A stretch of 14,947 bases of DNA from an uncultured Oscillospiraceae bacterium (GTDB lineage Bacteria > Bacillota > Clostridia > Oscillospirales > Oscillospiraceae): assembly GCA_910579485.1 (NCBI GenBank), contig CAJTVO010000086.1, positions 1 through 14,947 on the forward strand. The letters are read 5' to 3'. Shown here piece after piece: positions 1 through 6,505 of the stretch (position 1 is the stretch's first letter; each line of letters starts with the position of its first letter). The notes under the pieces are model-generated. The model was not told where the DNA came from. It did not search any database and saw only the letters and a list, made by a program, of their open reading frames with translations. The position numbers and the translations under genes were made by a program.

Positions 1-342
1 GCATTCTCCAACGGAAAGAAGCACGATTTCCAGCTATTCAAGGATTCCCGTATCCATGTCAAGGCAGAAACGGTGTTGGAGGCGGATACCGGATACCTGG
101 GGCTTGTTCAGATACATGCCAGTTCCCTCCTGCCGAAAAAGCGTTCCAGGAATCATCCCTTGACCAGGCAGGAGCGTAGAAATAACCGTGAGATTTCAAG
201 GAAGCGTATCTTTGTTGAACACGCCATCCGCTTTGTCAAAAGGTTTCGTATCCTCTCGGAGCGTTACCGTAACCGGAGAAAGCGCTTTGCTCTCCGCTTT
301 TCCTTGATTGCTGGTATCTGCAACTTTGACCGCTTTGCTTAA
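1..342 (+). CDS. IS5-like DDE transposase, C-terminal part (5' end beyond window)
   Basis: The frame is open from base 1 and ends with TAA at 340-342, giving 113 residues. It carries the C-terminal half of a DDE_Tnp_4-type transposase. The second catalytic Asp is in the ADTGY block (codon 85-87). The catalytic Glu is in FVEH (codon 217-219), within an R-3-E-6-K pattern (R at 205-207, K at 238-240) typical of IS5-family enzymes. The basic tail RFRILSERYRNRRKRFALRF is characteristic of this group. It would cut and join the element's ends. The first Asp and the N-terminal DNA-binding part are not in the window, so whether the gene is intact cannot be judged. Confidence 0.82.
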   Translation, partial: AFSNGKKHDFQLFKDSRIHVKAETVLEADTGYLGLVQIHASSLLPKKRSRNHPLTRQERRNNREISRKRIFVEHAIRFVKRFRILSERYRNRRKRFALRFSLIAGICNFDRFA

Positions 343-358
343 TTTCGCAAGAGGTCTA
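1..358 (+). mobile_element. Right end of an IS5-family-like insertion sequence (left part outside window)
   Basis: The stretch holds the 3' part of a DDE transposase gene followed by about 16 bases ending in TTCGCAAGAGGTCTA (344-358). Read from the outside this is TAGACCTCTTGCGAA, which resembles terminal inverted repeats of IS5-family elements. The element end abuts the signal-peptide core of the SLH gene directly. The left inverted repeat and the target duplication lie outside the window, so the exact boundary (about 356-360) is inferred. Confidence 0.72.
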
Positions 359-2392
359 TTTTCTCTTGTGTTGGCCCTTGCTGTATGCTTGGGGCTGATC
401 ACCCCGGCAACAGCGGCCGGCACATCCGGGCTGGACGCTGTATCGGCCAAGGCGTTTTATAATGCGCTGGCTGCCTATGGACAGCAAAATGTTTATGTTG
501 CTTATGCTGGTCTGAAGGATATGGATGGCGATAACGTCCCGGAAATGATTGTTGTTACTGTGTCTAAAGAAGATTCAGCCGAATACTACTACCACGAGGC
601 AACTGTAGACATCTGGCGATTAAGAAATGGACAGGTGGTAAAAGGAGCAAGCGAGAACTTTGGAACATTCCGAGATTGTTATATGACGTATGCTACGCAA
701 AACGGAAAAACGTATGTTCATGTGACTACAAAACTTTGGACTGAAATTATTGACAACATTTTTTCTGATTACATGAGTGTAGACGGAGTTTACGAGAGGC
801 TTGCTGGCGGCATTGAACGCGATGTCAGTGAGAACGTCGAGTATACGCGGACGATAAATGGCGCTACAACGGCAATTACGCAACAACAGTATGAGCAGTA
901 TCAGAAGCAATATTTAGATAGTAGTGATTATATTGTCGAGATAAACGGAGCATCCTGGCCCACAGATGGAGATCACCATTCCAGTTATCAGAACATACTA
1001 AGCCAGTTGAATGTTAAGGCTAGCACAATGCCTGCTCCTGCCGCTGGTACTTATGGGCCGTACACAATTACAGGCGTGATGTATGATGGAAGTCCTTATG
1101 AGGTGTCGTTCAGCGCGGCAAAGGTAGAGCAGAAAACGGTTCAGGTGAGGGAATATTACGATATTGGAGGGGATTATTCTTCCTATCAAAACAAAGCTGT
1201 CACGCTGGTGACTATACGGCCAGACACCAATGTCACTGTTTCAAGCAGTAATGTCGAAGGTGTGCCTGTAGAAATTGGAACGGTTGATGGAAATAATAAG
1301 TACACAAAAATGGTGTTTGGTGTCGTACAGTATATTCATAATGGTATCGGGAAGCAAAGTTTTGAAAGGGATTTGACACCGGACTGTGTTCAGCTGGACG
1401 ATTATCTGATCTATGAGGATGCCGCAGCGTACACAAACGGCGGGTTTACAGATGTGAAAACCGGCGCCTACTATGCGGACGCAGTAAAGTGGGCGGTTGA
1501 CAACAAGATCACAAGCGGCACAAGCGCAACGGCATTTTCACCCGACAGCACGTGCACCGTAGAAGAAATTTTAACATTCCTCTGGCGTGCAAACGGTTCC
1601 CCTGAACCTGCGGGCCGCAATCCCTTCAGTGACATTTCAAGCAGTGATTATTTCTATAAGGCGGCAATCTGGGCGGCTGATAAGGGCCTTGTATCTGGGA
1701 GTAAGTTTAATGGGAATACGCCTTGTACCCGAAGCATGGTAGTTACATATTTATGGAAGCTGGCGGGAAGTCCTGGCATGAATGTTGCTGGTAGCTATGG
1801 GCCTCAGACTATCACAGGTACTGCATTTGATCATTTTGTAGAAACACCCGCTCCCTGTACGATTGAGTTTAGTGCCGCAAGCATAAAGGAATCTACAGTA
1901 GATATAAGGTCATATGATTATGACAATAACGGTAATCTTTATGATAAAATTGACAAACAAAAAGTTGTTTTAATTACAGTCGCGCCCGGAAGTAAGATGG
2001 CGGTTAAAAATGCCCCTTTGATGATTGAAGGTGTCCCTTTTCTTTGGGAGATTGAACTCCGTGAGGATAATGAAGGATATTTTGACATTGGTAAAACCAG
2101 AGTCTATTCGGAGAGATCGTCAATGGTATTTGCAGGTACTGAGACAGAACAATATCATGCCTGGCTATTAGATGCACATGATAAGAGAAGCGGGAATCCG
2201 TATATGATATATGTAGGTTCCAATGCCGGCAGCTTCACCGATCTCCCTTCTAATGCCGCATATGCGCAGGCAGTAGCATGGGCAGTCAGTCAGGAAATCA
2301 CAGAGGGGACGAGTGATACGACATTCAGCCCCAACGCTACTTGTACCCGTGGGCAAATCATGACCTTCCTGTACCGCGCCATGGGGGAATAA
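308..2392 (+). CDS. SLH-domain surface protein, 5' end displaced by the insertion sequence
   Basis: The frame runs to TAA at 2390-2392 and encodes a secreted protein held on the cell wall by three S-layer-homology (SLH) repeats. Numbered from TTG 308: signal-peptide core LFSLVLALAVCLGL ending ATAA (about 17-37); an unassigned domain (38-245) with a Ca-binding-like DMDGDNVPE segment; repeat A (about 247-375); SLH1 (about 380-432); SLH2 (about 440-490); repeat A' (about 495-640); SLH3 (about 642-694). Repeats A and A' both open with AG(T/S)YGP.TITG and are recognisably homologous. Oddity: no in-frame ATG exists upstream. The only starts are TTG/GTG codons inside the insertion sequence (TTG 308, 326, 335) or just past it (GTG 368), and none has a Shine-Dalgarno site. 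The insertion probably removed the native ATG and basic n-region a few codons before base 359. The rest of the reading frame is intact. The family's usual start (Met plus a few Lys/Arg before LFSLVLAL) is recalled knowledge; that the gene is now silent or weakly expressed is inference. Confidence 0.8.
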   Translation: MLVSATLTALLNFARGLFSLVLALAVCLGLITPATAAGTSGLDAVSAKAFYNALAAYGQQNVYVAYAGLKDMDGDNVPEMIVVTVSKEDSAEYYYHEATVDIWRLRNGQVVKGASENFGTFRDCYMTYATQNGKTYVHVTTKLWTEIIDNIFSDYMSVDGVYERLAGGIERDVSENVEYTRTINGATTAITQQQYEQYQKQYLDSSDYIVEINGASWPTDGDHHSSYQNILSQLNVKASTMPAPAAGTYGPYTITGVMYDGSPYEVSFSAAKVEQKTVQVREYYDIGGDYSSYQNKAVTLVTIRPDTNVTVSSSNVEGVPVEIGTVDGNNKYTKMVFGVVQYIHNGIGKQSFERDLTPDCVQLDDYLIYEDAAAYTNGGFTDVKTGAYYADAVKWAVDNKITSGTSATAFSPDSTCTVEEILTFLWRANGSPEPAGRNPFSDISSSDYFYKAAIWAADKGLVSGSKFNGNTPCTRSMVVTYLWKLAGSPGMNVAGSYGPQTITGTAFDHFVETPAPCTIEFSAASIKESTVDIRSYDYDNNGNLYDKIDKQKVVLITVAPGSKMAVKNAPLMIEGVPFLWEIELREDNEGYFDIGKTRVYSERSSMVFAGTETEQYHAWLLDAHDKRSGNPYMIYVGSNAGSFTDLPSNAAYAQAVAWAVSQEITEGTSDTTFSPNATCTRGQIMTFLYRAMGE

Positions 2393-2393
2393 A

Positions 2394-2417
2394 TCCAGGC
2401 GGTTTTCGCCGCCTGGA
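2394..2417 (+). other. Perfect hairpin just after the SLH stop codon
   Basis: TCCAGGCGG (2394-2402) and CCGCCTGGA (2409-2417) form a 9-bp stem with a six-base loop, starting two bases after the SLH stop. No T-tract follows, so on its own it is not a standard intrinsic terminator. It may stabilise the mRNA 3' end or work with the terminator 24 bases downstream. Confidence 0.6.
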
Positions 2418-2440
2418 CAGCATGTAGACCATCAAAAATA

Positions 2441-2482
2441 CCCGCTACCTTTATTTTTTCAAAAGGTGGCGGGCTTTTTTTT
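2441..2482 (+). terminator. Intrinsic terminator of the SLH gene
   Basis: CCCGCTACCTT (2441-2451) pairs with AAGGTGGCGGG (2463-2473) with one T·G wobble, and C2474 is followed by eight T (2475-2482). An A-run before the stem would allow some function on the other strand. It separates the SLH gene from the operon that follows. Confidence 0.88.
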
Positions 2483-2568
2483 GGCGCAAAAATACTTAAC
2501 TTAATGACACTGCCGAGCACCGGTACATTTTTTTGACATACGGCACAGACCGGCGAAAAAACTTTCCC

Positions 2569-2597
2569 TTTACGAAACCCATCTTTTCGTGTAGAAT
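2569..2597 (+). promoter_or_regulatory. Sigma-A-type promoter for the dnaD-like/helicase loader/trmO operon
   Basis: TTTACG (2569-2574), a 17-base spacer and TAGAAT (2592-2597) fit the vegetative consensus. Transcription would start near 2604, giving a leader of about 27 bases containing the GGGGGAGG ribosome site at 2618-2625. A TTGACA at 2533-2538 upstream has no good -10 partner. Confidence 0.6.
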
Positions 2598-2630
2598 AAA
2601 CGGGAACACACGGGAAAGGGGGAGGACGCT

Positions 2631-3605
2631 ATCGGCGACTATATCCTGCATCTGCCGGAGGAGGATGGCGTCACCCTCTCCGGCCCTACGGCCCTGCGGC
2701 TCATCCGGTGCGGAGACGGCGACGCAGCGCTCCTTTACATCGCGATCCTCAAAAATCGGGGCGGGGCGGACGACGGCAAGCTCCGCGCGCAGCTGGGATG
2801 GACCTGGGAACGGTTCCGGAGGGCGCTGCACGTTCTGGCGCAGCAGCGGCTGGTGGCCTTGCCTGACGGAGAGGCTCCGGCGAGCCAGGGCGCGCAGACG
2901 CCCGCGACGCCTCCGGCGGACCGGCAGGCGGAGTACACCCGCGCGGACATGGCTCGGGCGCTGGAGGGCGCGGAGTTTGCCGGGCTCACCGGCGCGGTGG
3001 AGGAGAAGCTGGGGAAGAAGCTGACGACGCCGGACGTTGCCATCCTGCTGGGGCTGTACGACCAGCTGGGGCTGCCGGCGGACGTGATCTTTTTGCTGGT
3101 GGGCTTCTGCGCGGAGCGGACCGCCCTGCGGTACGGCGAGGGCCGCAGGCCCACCATGCGGCAGATCGAAAAAGAGGGATACACCTGGGCCCGGCTGGGG
3201 CTCATGACCCAGGAAGGCGCGGCGGCCTATATCCGGAAGTATCAGCACAGCCGTCAGGCGCTGCCCAGACTGATGCGCCTGCTGCGGCTGGGAGACCGGG
3301 CTCCAGCGCCCAGCGAGGAGAAGTATTTGCTGGCCTGGGAGAGCATGGGGTTCGCCGATGAGGTCATCGAGCGGGCCTACGACAAGACCATGCTCAAATG
3401 CAAGGAGCTGAAGTGGCCCTATATGAACAAGATACTCTGCTCCTGGCATGAGAAGGGGCTCCACACCATGGAGGCGGTCAGCGCCGGAGACCGGCCGGGA
3501 CGCCCGGCGGTCCAGCGGCGGGACGAGGGTCAGTCCGCCCGGGAGGATATGGCCCGGATGGAGAAATATCTGGAGCAGCTGCGCAGGGAAAAGGAGGGGC
3601 AATAA
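2631..3605 (+). CDS. DnaD-domain primosome protein with apparent ATC start
   Basis: DnaD-family proteins help remodel origin DNA and recruit the helicase loader in Firmicutes; this fits the helicase loader immediately downstream. From 2631 the product is 324 residues: an N-terminal winged-helix-like region (about 1-80), a linker, and two DnaD-like helical domains (about 102-200 and 215-290). The second ends in the signature YxxxIxxxW as YMNKILCSW (264-272). Start: the frame opens after TAG 2592-2594 and contains no ATG, GTG or TTG until GTG 2853, which would delete the N-terminal domain. GGGGGAGG (2618-2625) lies five bases before ATC 2631, exactly where a start is expected, and the protein from there (IGDYILHLPEEDGV) looks like a family N-terminus. 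ATC is a rare start codon, so a sequencing error or mutation from ATG is possible. The stop codon abuts the next gene's GTG start. The family assignment is firm and the start is inferred. Confidence 0.82.
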   Translation: MGDYILHLPEEDGVTLSGPTALRLIRCGDGDAALLYIAILKNRGGADDGKLRAQLGWTWERFRRALHVLAQQRLVALPDGEAPASQGAQTPATPPADRQAEYTRADMARALEGAEFAGLTGAVEEKLGKKLTTPDVAILLGLYDQLGLPADVIFLLVGFCAERTALRYGEGRRPTMRQIEKEGYTWARLGLMTQEGAAAYIRKYQHSRQALPRLMRLLRLGDRAPAPSEEKYLLAWESMGFADEVIERAYDKTMLKCKELKWPYMNKILCSWHEKGLHTMEAVSAGDRPGRPAVQRRDEGQSAREDMARMEKYLEQLRREKEGQ

Positions 3606-4607
3606 GTGCCGAGAGATACAAAGATCATGTCCGAAGCCCTGCGGCGCTTCCAGGCGGATAAGGAGCGGCGGAGCGTGCAGCTGGAGCGGCGCAGGGAGGA
3701 GGTCTACCGGAAGGCGCCCGCAGTGGAGCGCATCGACCAGGAGCTGCGGAGCACGGCGGCCCGGGTGGTAGCCGCCGCGTTCTCCCAGGACGGGGACCCG
3801 GAGGAGGCGCTGGAGAAGCTGGCCGCCGGGAACCTGGCCCTCCAGAGGGAACGGGCGGAGCTGCTGGTGGGCGCGGGGTATCCCTACGACGCCCTGGACG
3901 AGGAGCCGGAGTGCGGGCTGTGCCGGGACAGCGGCTTCCTGCCGGGAGGGGAGCCCTGCAAATGCCTGATGGCCTACTACACCCAGGAGCAGAACCGGCG
4001 GCTGAGCAAGCTGCTGGACCTGGGGAACCAGTCCTTTGAGACCTTTTCGCTGGACTGGTACGACCGGGAGGTCTGGCCGGAATATGGGCGCAGCCCGCTG
4101 GAAAATATGAAGATGATCCGGGAGATCTGCGGGGATTACGCGCGGACCTTTCCCCGGTGCGGAGGGAACCTGCTGTTCACCGGCGCGCCGGGGCTGGGGA
4201 AGACCTTCCTCTCCGCCTGCATCGCCCGGGAGGTCAGCGGAAGAGGGTTTTCGGTGGTTTATGATACGGCGGGCCACGTCTTCCAGCAGTTTGAGAGCGG
4301 GAAGTTCGGCCGTGAGAATCCCTTCGAGGAGGACCCGGACCGGGAGGTCAACCGGTATCTCAACTGCGACCTGCTGATCATGGACGACGTGGGGACGGAG
4401 ATGCTTACCAGCTTCGTCCAGTCCGCCTTCTACCGGATCGTCAACGACCGGCTGGTGAACCGGAGGAAGACGGTGCTGTCCACCAACCTTCCCATGGCGG
4501 AGCTGGAGAGAAGGTACGGCGGGGCGGCGGCCTCCCGGATACGGGGGGAATATCAGATGCTGCGGTTCTTCGGGGAGGATATCCGGGTCTTGAAGCGGGA
4601 CCGCTGA
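3606..4607 (+). CDS. DnaC/DnaI-type replicative helicase loader ATPase
   Basis: AAA+ ATPase that loads the replicative helicase onto DNA, acting with DnaD-type proteins. The 333-residue product has a charged helical N-terminus (1-90) and a small zinc site, C103-x2-C106 with C118-x-C120, as in DnaI-like loaders. It has Walker A GAPGLGKT (193-200) and Walker B LLIMDDVG (256-263), followed by a sensor region ending STNLP and an Arg-containing C-terminal part (SRIRGEYQMLRFFGEDIRV). The chosen GTG start lies directly after the previous gene's TAA and seven bases after AGGAGG (3593-3598). ATG at residue 8 (3627) is the alternative but has no comparable ribosome site. The zero-base junction implies translational coupling with the DnaD-like protein. 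Whether it is the essential loader or a paralogue cannot be seen here. Confidence 0.9.
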   Translation: MPRDTKIMSEALRRFQADKERRSVQLERRREEVYRKAPAVERIDQELRSTAARVVAAAFSQDGDPEEALEKLAAGNLALQRERAELLVGAGYPYDALDEEPECGLCRDSGFLPGGEPCKCLMAYYTQEQNRRLSKLLDLGNQSFETFSLDWYDREVWPEYGRSPLENMKMIREICGDYARTFPRCGGNLLFTGAPGLGKTFLSACIAREVSGRGFSVVYDTAGHVFQQFESGKFGRENPFEEDPDREVNRYLNCDLLIMDDVGTEMLTSFVQSAFYRIVNDRLVNRRKTVLSTNLPMAELERRYGGAAASRIRGEYQMLRFFGEDIRVLKRDR

Positions 4608-4626
4608 CCCGTGGAGGAGGAGCGTT

Positions 4627-5301
4627 ATGGAGATCACGCCCATTGCTTATATCCGGTCGGATTTTCAGGAGAAATTCGGCATCCCCAGGCAGAGCGGGCT
4701 GGTGGAGGCCCTGCGGGCGGAGGTGGTCTTCGCGCCGGAATACCGGGTCCCGGAGGCGGTGCGGGGATTGGAGGATTTTTCCCATATCTGGCTCATCTGG
4801 GAGTTTTCCCAGGCGCGGCGGGAGGGGTGGTCCCCTACCGTCCGGCCGCCCAGGCTGGGGGGCAACCGGCGTTTGGGCGTCTTTGCCACCCGCGCACCCT
4901 TCCGGCCCAACGCCCTGGGCCTCTCCGCCGTGCGGCTTGAGGCCGTGGAGCCGGACGCGCCCCGGGGGCCCGTCCTTCACGTCTCCGGCGCGGACCTTCT
5001 GGACGGCACGCCCATTTATGACATCAAGCCGTATATCCCCTACGCCGACGCCATTCCGGGAGCCTCCGGCGGCTTTACCGACCGGGTGGACCGGCTCCTG
5101 CTGGCGGTGGACTGTCCCCCGGACCTGCTGGAACGGGTCCCGACTGAGAAGCGGGAGGCCTTACTGGCCGTCCTGGCCCAGGACCCCCGGCCCTCCTATC
5201 AGGAGGACCCGGACAGGGTATACGGCATGGCCTTCGCGGGGCTGCAGGTGCGGTTTACCGTGGGGGGGAATATGCTGACGGTGCGGGAGATTGAAAAATA
5301 A
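4627..5301 (+). CDS. trmO: tRNA (N6-threonylcarbamoyladenosine(37)-N6)-methyltransferase TrmO
   Basis: TrmO (TsaA/YaeB family) uses S-adenosylmethionine to methylate t6A37 of certain threonine tRNAs, giving m6t6A. The 224-residue length is close to the E. coli enzyme. Family landmarks: PRQSGL (20-25), GVFATRAPFRPNALGLS (84-100), DGTPIYDIKPYIPYAD (126-141), and a C-terminal region with DPRPSYQ and YGMAFAGLQVRF. The ATG at 4627 is preceded by GGAGGAGG (4613-4620). It follows the helicase loader by 19 bases and is the last gene of the operon; the functional link to replication is unclear. No T-run terminator is obvious directly after its stop, and the next promoter is at 5328. Confidence 0.93.
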   Translation: MEITPIAYIRSDFQEKFGIPRQSGLVEALRAEVVFAPEYRVPEAVRGLEDFSHIWLIWEFSQARREGWSPTVRPPRLGGNRRLGVFATRAPFRPNALGLSAVRLEAVEPDAPRGPVLHVSGADLLDGTPIYDIKPYIPYADAIPGASGGFTDRVDRLLLAVDCPPDLLERVPTEKREALLAVLAQDPRPSYQEDPDRVYGMAFAGLQVRFTVGGNMLTVREIEK

Positions 5302-5327
5302 TTAGCCGACTCTATGCAGCTGGCATA

Positions 5328-5356
5328 TTGTTTTCCAGGAAGAAATCCTATATACT
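5328..5356 (+). promoter_or_regulatory. Promoter with inverted repeat across the -10, upstream of the membrane-protein gene
   Basis: TTGTTT (5328-5333), 17 bases, TATACT (5351-5356). The inverted repeat CCAGGAA (5335-5341) and TTCCTGG (5359-5365) brackets the -10 box and could be a repressor operator. A second hairpin follows in the leader: GTCTG (5371-5375) pairs with CAGAC (5391-5395), with CTTT/AAAG inside it. The promoter match is seen; regulation is inferred. Confidence 0.5.
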
Positions 5357-5432
5357 GTTTCCTGGACTTGTCTGTCCCTTTGGGGAAAGCAGACTGGGCC
5401 TGGAATCTTTATATTTTGCGGAGGTATATCTT

Positions 5433-6284
5433 ATGAAGGAACAGAAAAAAACGATACCTCTTGCCCTCGCACTGTGTGTCGCGGCAGCCGTGGTAAACTA
5501 CTCATCACTTCTGGGCATCATCACCGGACTACCCCGGAGCTTCTCCGGCGGCGTGCTAGGCATCATCGGCTATCTGGCCAATGCGGTCATCACCTTTGCT
5601 CCTCTGGCGCTGGCGGTCCTGCTCTGGCAGCATCGGACCAAAAACCAGCGCAAGCCGGTACGCATCGTGTGCATCGCCGCCGGGGCGGCGTATCTTGTGC
5701 GCATACTGTTGATCGTGGTCAATATGGCGCGATACGGCGGATTCACGCTTGATAGCGTACTGACCAATCTGTTCACTCTGCTACCCATGGTCATCTGTAT
5801 GTACATGTGCCTGTGGGCTGGGTCTTGCATCAAAAAATGGATGGTCAAACGGGGCCTGGGATATTTTCTAGTATTGGGCGGGGGCACCTTTATCCTCCTG
5901 CTCAATATGGTGGTTCCTATGTTTATGTCCATCAGCGTGCCGGTCAGGACGGCTCTGCTCACCTATTTCCCTGCTCTGATTATGCTCTATCTGCCCGACA
6001 CCATCATTGCCCCGGACAAGGCCAAGCCCGTTACCCAGACATCGGCGGTCGTTCTGGTAATTGCAGCCTTCGTGATTCTTTTCATACTGCCCAGCACCAG
6101 GGGCCTTGAACTTCACTCCAACGACTCCTCCAGCAGCTATGCTGCTGAGGCCGTCGAGTGCCCCAGTTGCCACAAGAAGTACACCGACAGCAGCAACAAG
6201 AACCGGATTCGCCGCAGCGGCTCATGCAACGACTGCAACGACGTCCTGGACGCTATTTCTGACGCATTGGGCCGTGCAGGCTGA
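5433..6284 (+). CDS. Seven-helix membrane protein with C-terminal zinc-ribbon-like tail; family not recognised
   Basis: Not recognised as a named family. The 283-residue product has about seven hydrophobic segments (about 8-30, 45-65, 76-96, 110-130, 143-166, 171-189, 204-219). A Ser-rich linker (about 228-238) leads to a soluble tail with C243-PS-C246 and C265-ND-C268, spaced like a zinc ribbon with a basic loop between the Cys pairs. ATG 5433 is chosen because GGAGGT (5420-5425) lies seven bases upstream; a longer reading from TTG 5328 would overlap the promoter. The gene stands alone, with its own promoter and terminator. Base composition is less GC-rich than its neighbours. By positive-inside reasoning the tail's side cannot be fixed with confidence. 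It could be a sensor or scaffold, but no function is assigned. Confidence 0.78.
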   Translation: MKEQKKTIPLALALCVAAAVVNYSSLLGIITGLPRSFSGGVLGIIGYLANAVITFAPLALAVLLWQHRTKNQRKPVRIVCIAAGAAYLVRILLIVVNMARYGGFTLDSVLTNLFTLLPMVICMYMCLWAGSCIKKWMVKRGLGYFLVLGGGTFILLLNMVVPMFMSISVPVRTALLTYFPALIMLYLPDTIIAPDKAKPVTQTSAVVLVIAAFVILFILPSTRGLELHSNDSSSSYAAEAVECPSCHKKYTDSSNKNRIRRSGSCNDCNDVLDAISDALGRAG

Positions 6285-6375
6285 AAAAACAGAAAACGTG
6301 CGCATCCGTGCCAAGGCAACCCGGAATTTTACTCTGGCGCTCCTTTTCACCTCTATATCAGTAAATCCCGCGCCG

Positions 6376-6415
6376 CAAGAAATCACCGGAAATTTCCGGT
6401 GATTTCTTGTTTTTC
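6376..6415 (+). terminator. Long-palindrome intrinsic terminator after the membrane-protein gene
   Basis: CAAGAAATCACCGGAAA (6376-6392) is followed at once by its exact complement (6393-6409), giving 17+17 perfect symmetry, then TTTTT (6410-6414). It ends the membrane-protein transcript about 90 bases after the stop. A larger alternative fold uses GCCGCAAG (6373-6380) with CTTGCGGC (6417-6424), which would reach into the next promoter's -35. The segment 6285-6375 shows nothing else I can support. Confidence 0.82.
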
Positions 6416-6417
6416 TC

Positions 6418-6446
6418 TTGCGGCGGCGGCGGTCGCGTGTTACAAT
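6418..6446 (+). promoter_or_regulatory. Extended -10 promoter for the Na/Pi cotransporter gene
   Basis: TTGCGG (6418-6423), 17 bases, TACAAT (6441-6446), with TGT just before the -10 giving an extended -10 element (TGTTACAAT). The leader to ATG 6506 is about 50 bases and holds the ribosome site AAGGAG (6494-6499). Confidence 0.6.
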
Positions 6447-6505
6447 AGGTGTATCCTGGGATATTTGGGGTAATCTATTATACAAAAAGATAGAAGGAGT
6501 ATAGA

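Noticed and set aside
2533..2538. TTGACA as a -35 box
   Set aside because: No acceptable -10 is found 16-18 bases downstream; the TTTACG/TAGAAT pair at 2569-2597 is better placed.
2853..2855. GTG 2853 as the start of the DnaD-like gene
   Set aside because: It lacks a good ribosome site and would remove about 74 residues that read as the expected N-terminal domain; the strong ribosome site points to 2631.
2496..4643. A 715-codon open frame on the minus strand opposite the DnaD/helicase-loader genes
   Set aside because: It is a GC-rich shadow of two well-supported plus-strand genes. Its translation is Pro/Leu/Arg/Gln/His-rich low-complexity with no domain.
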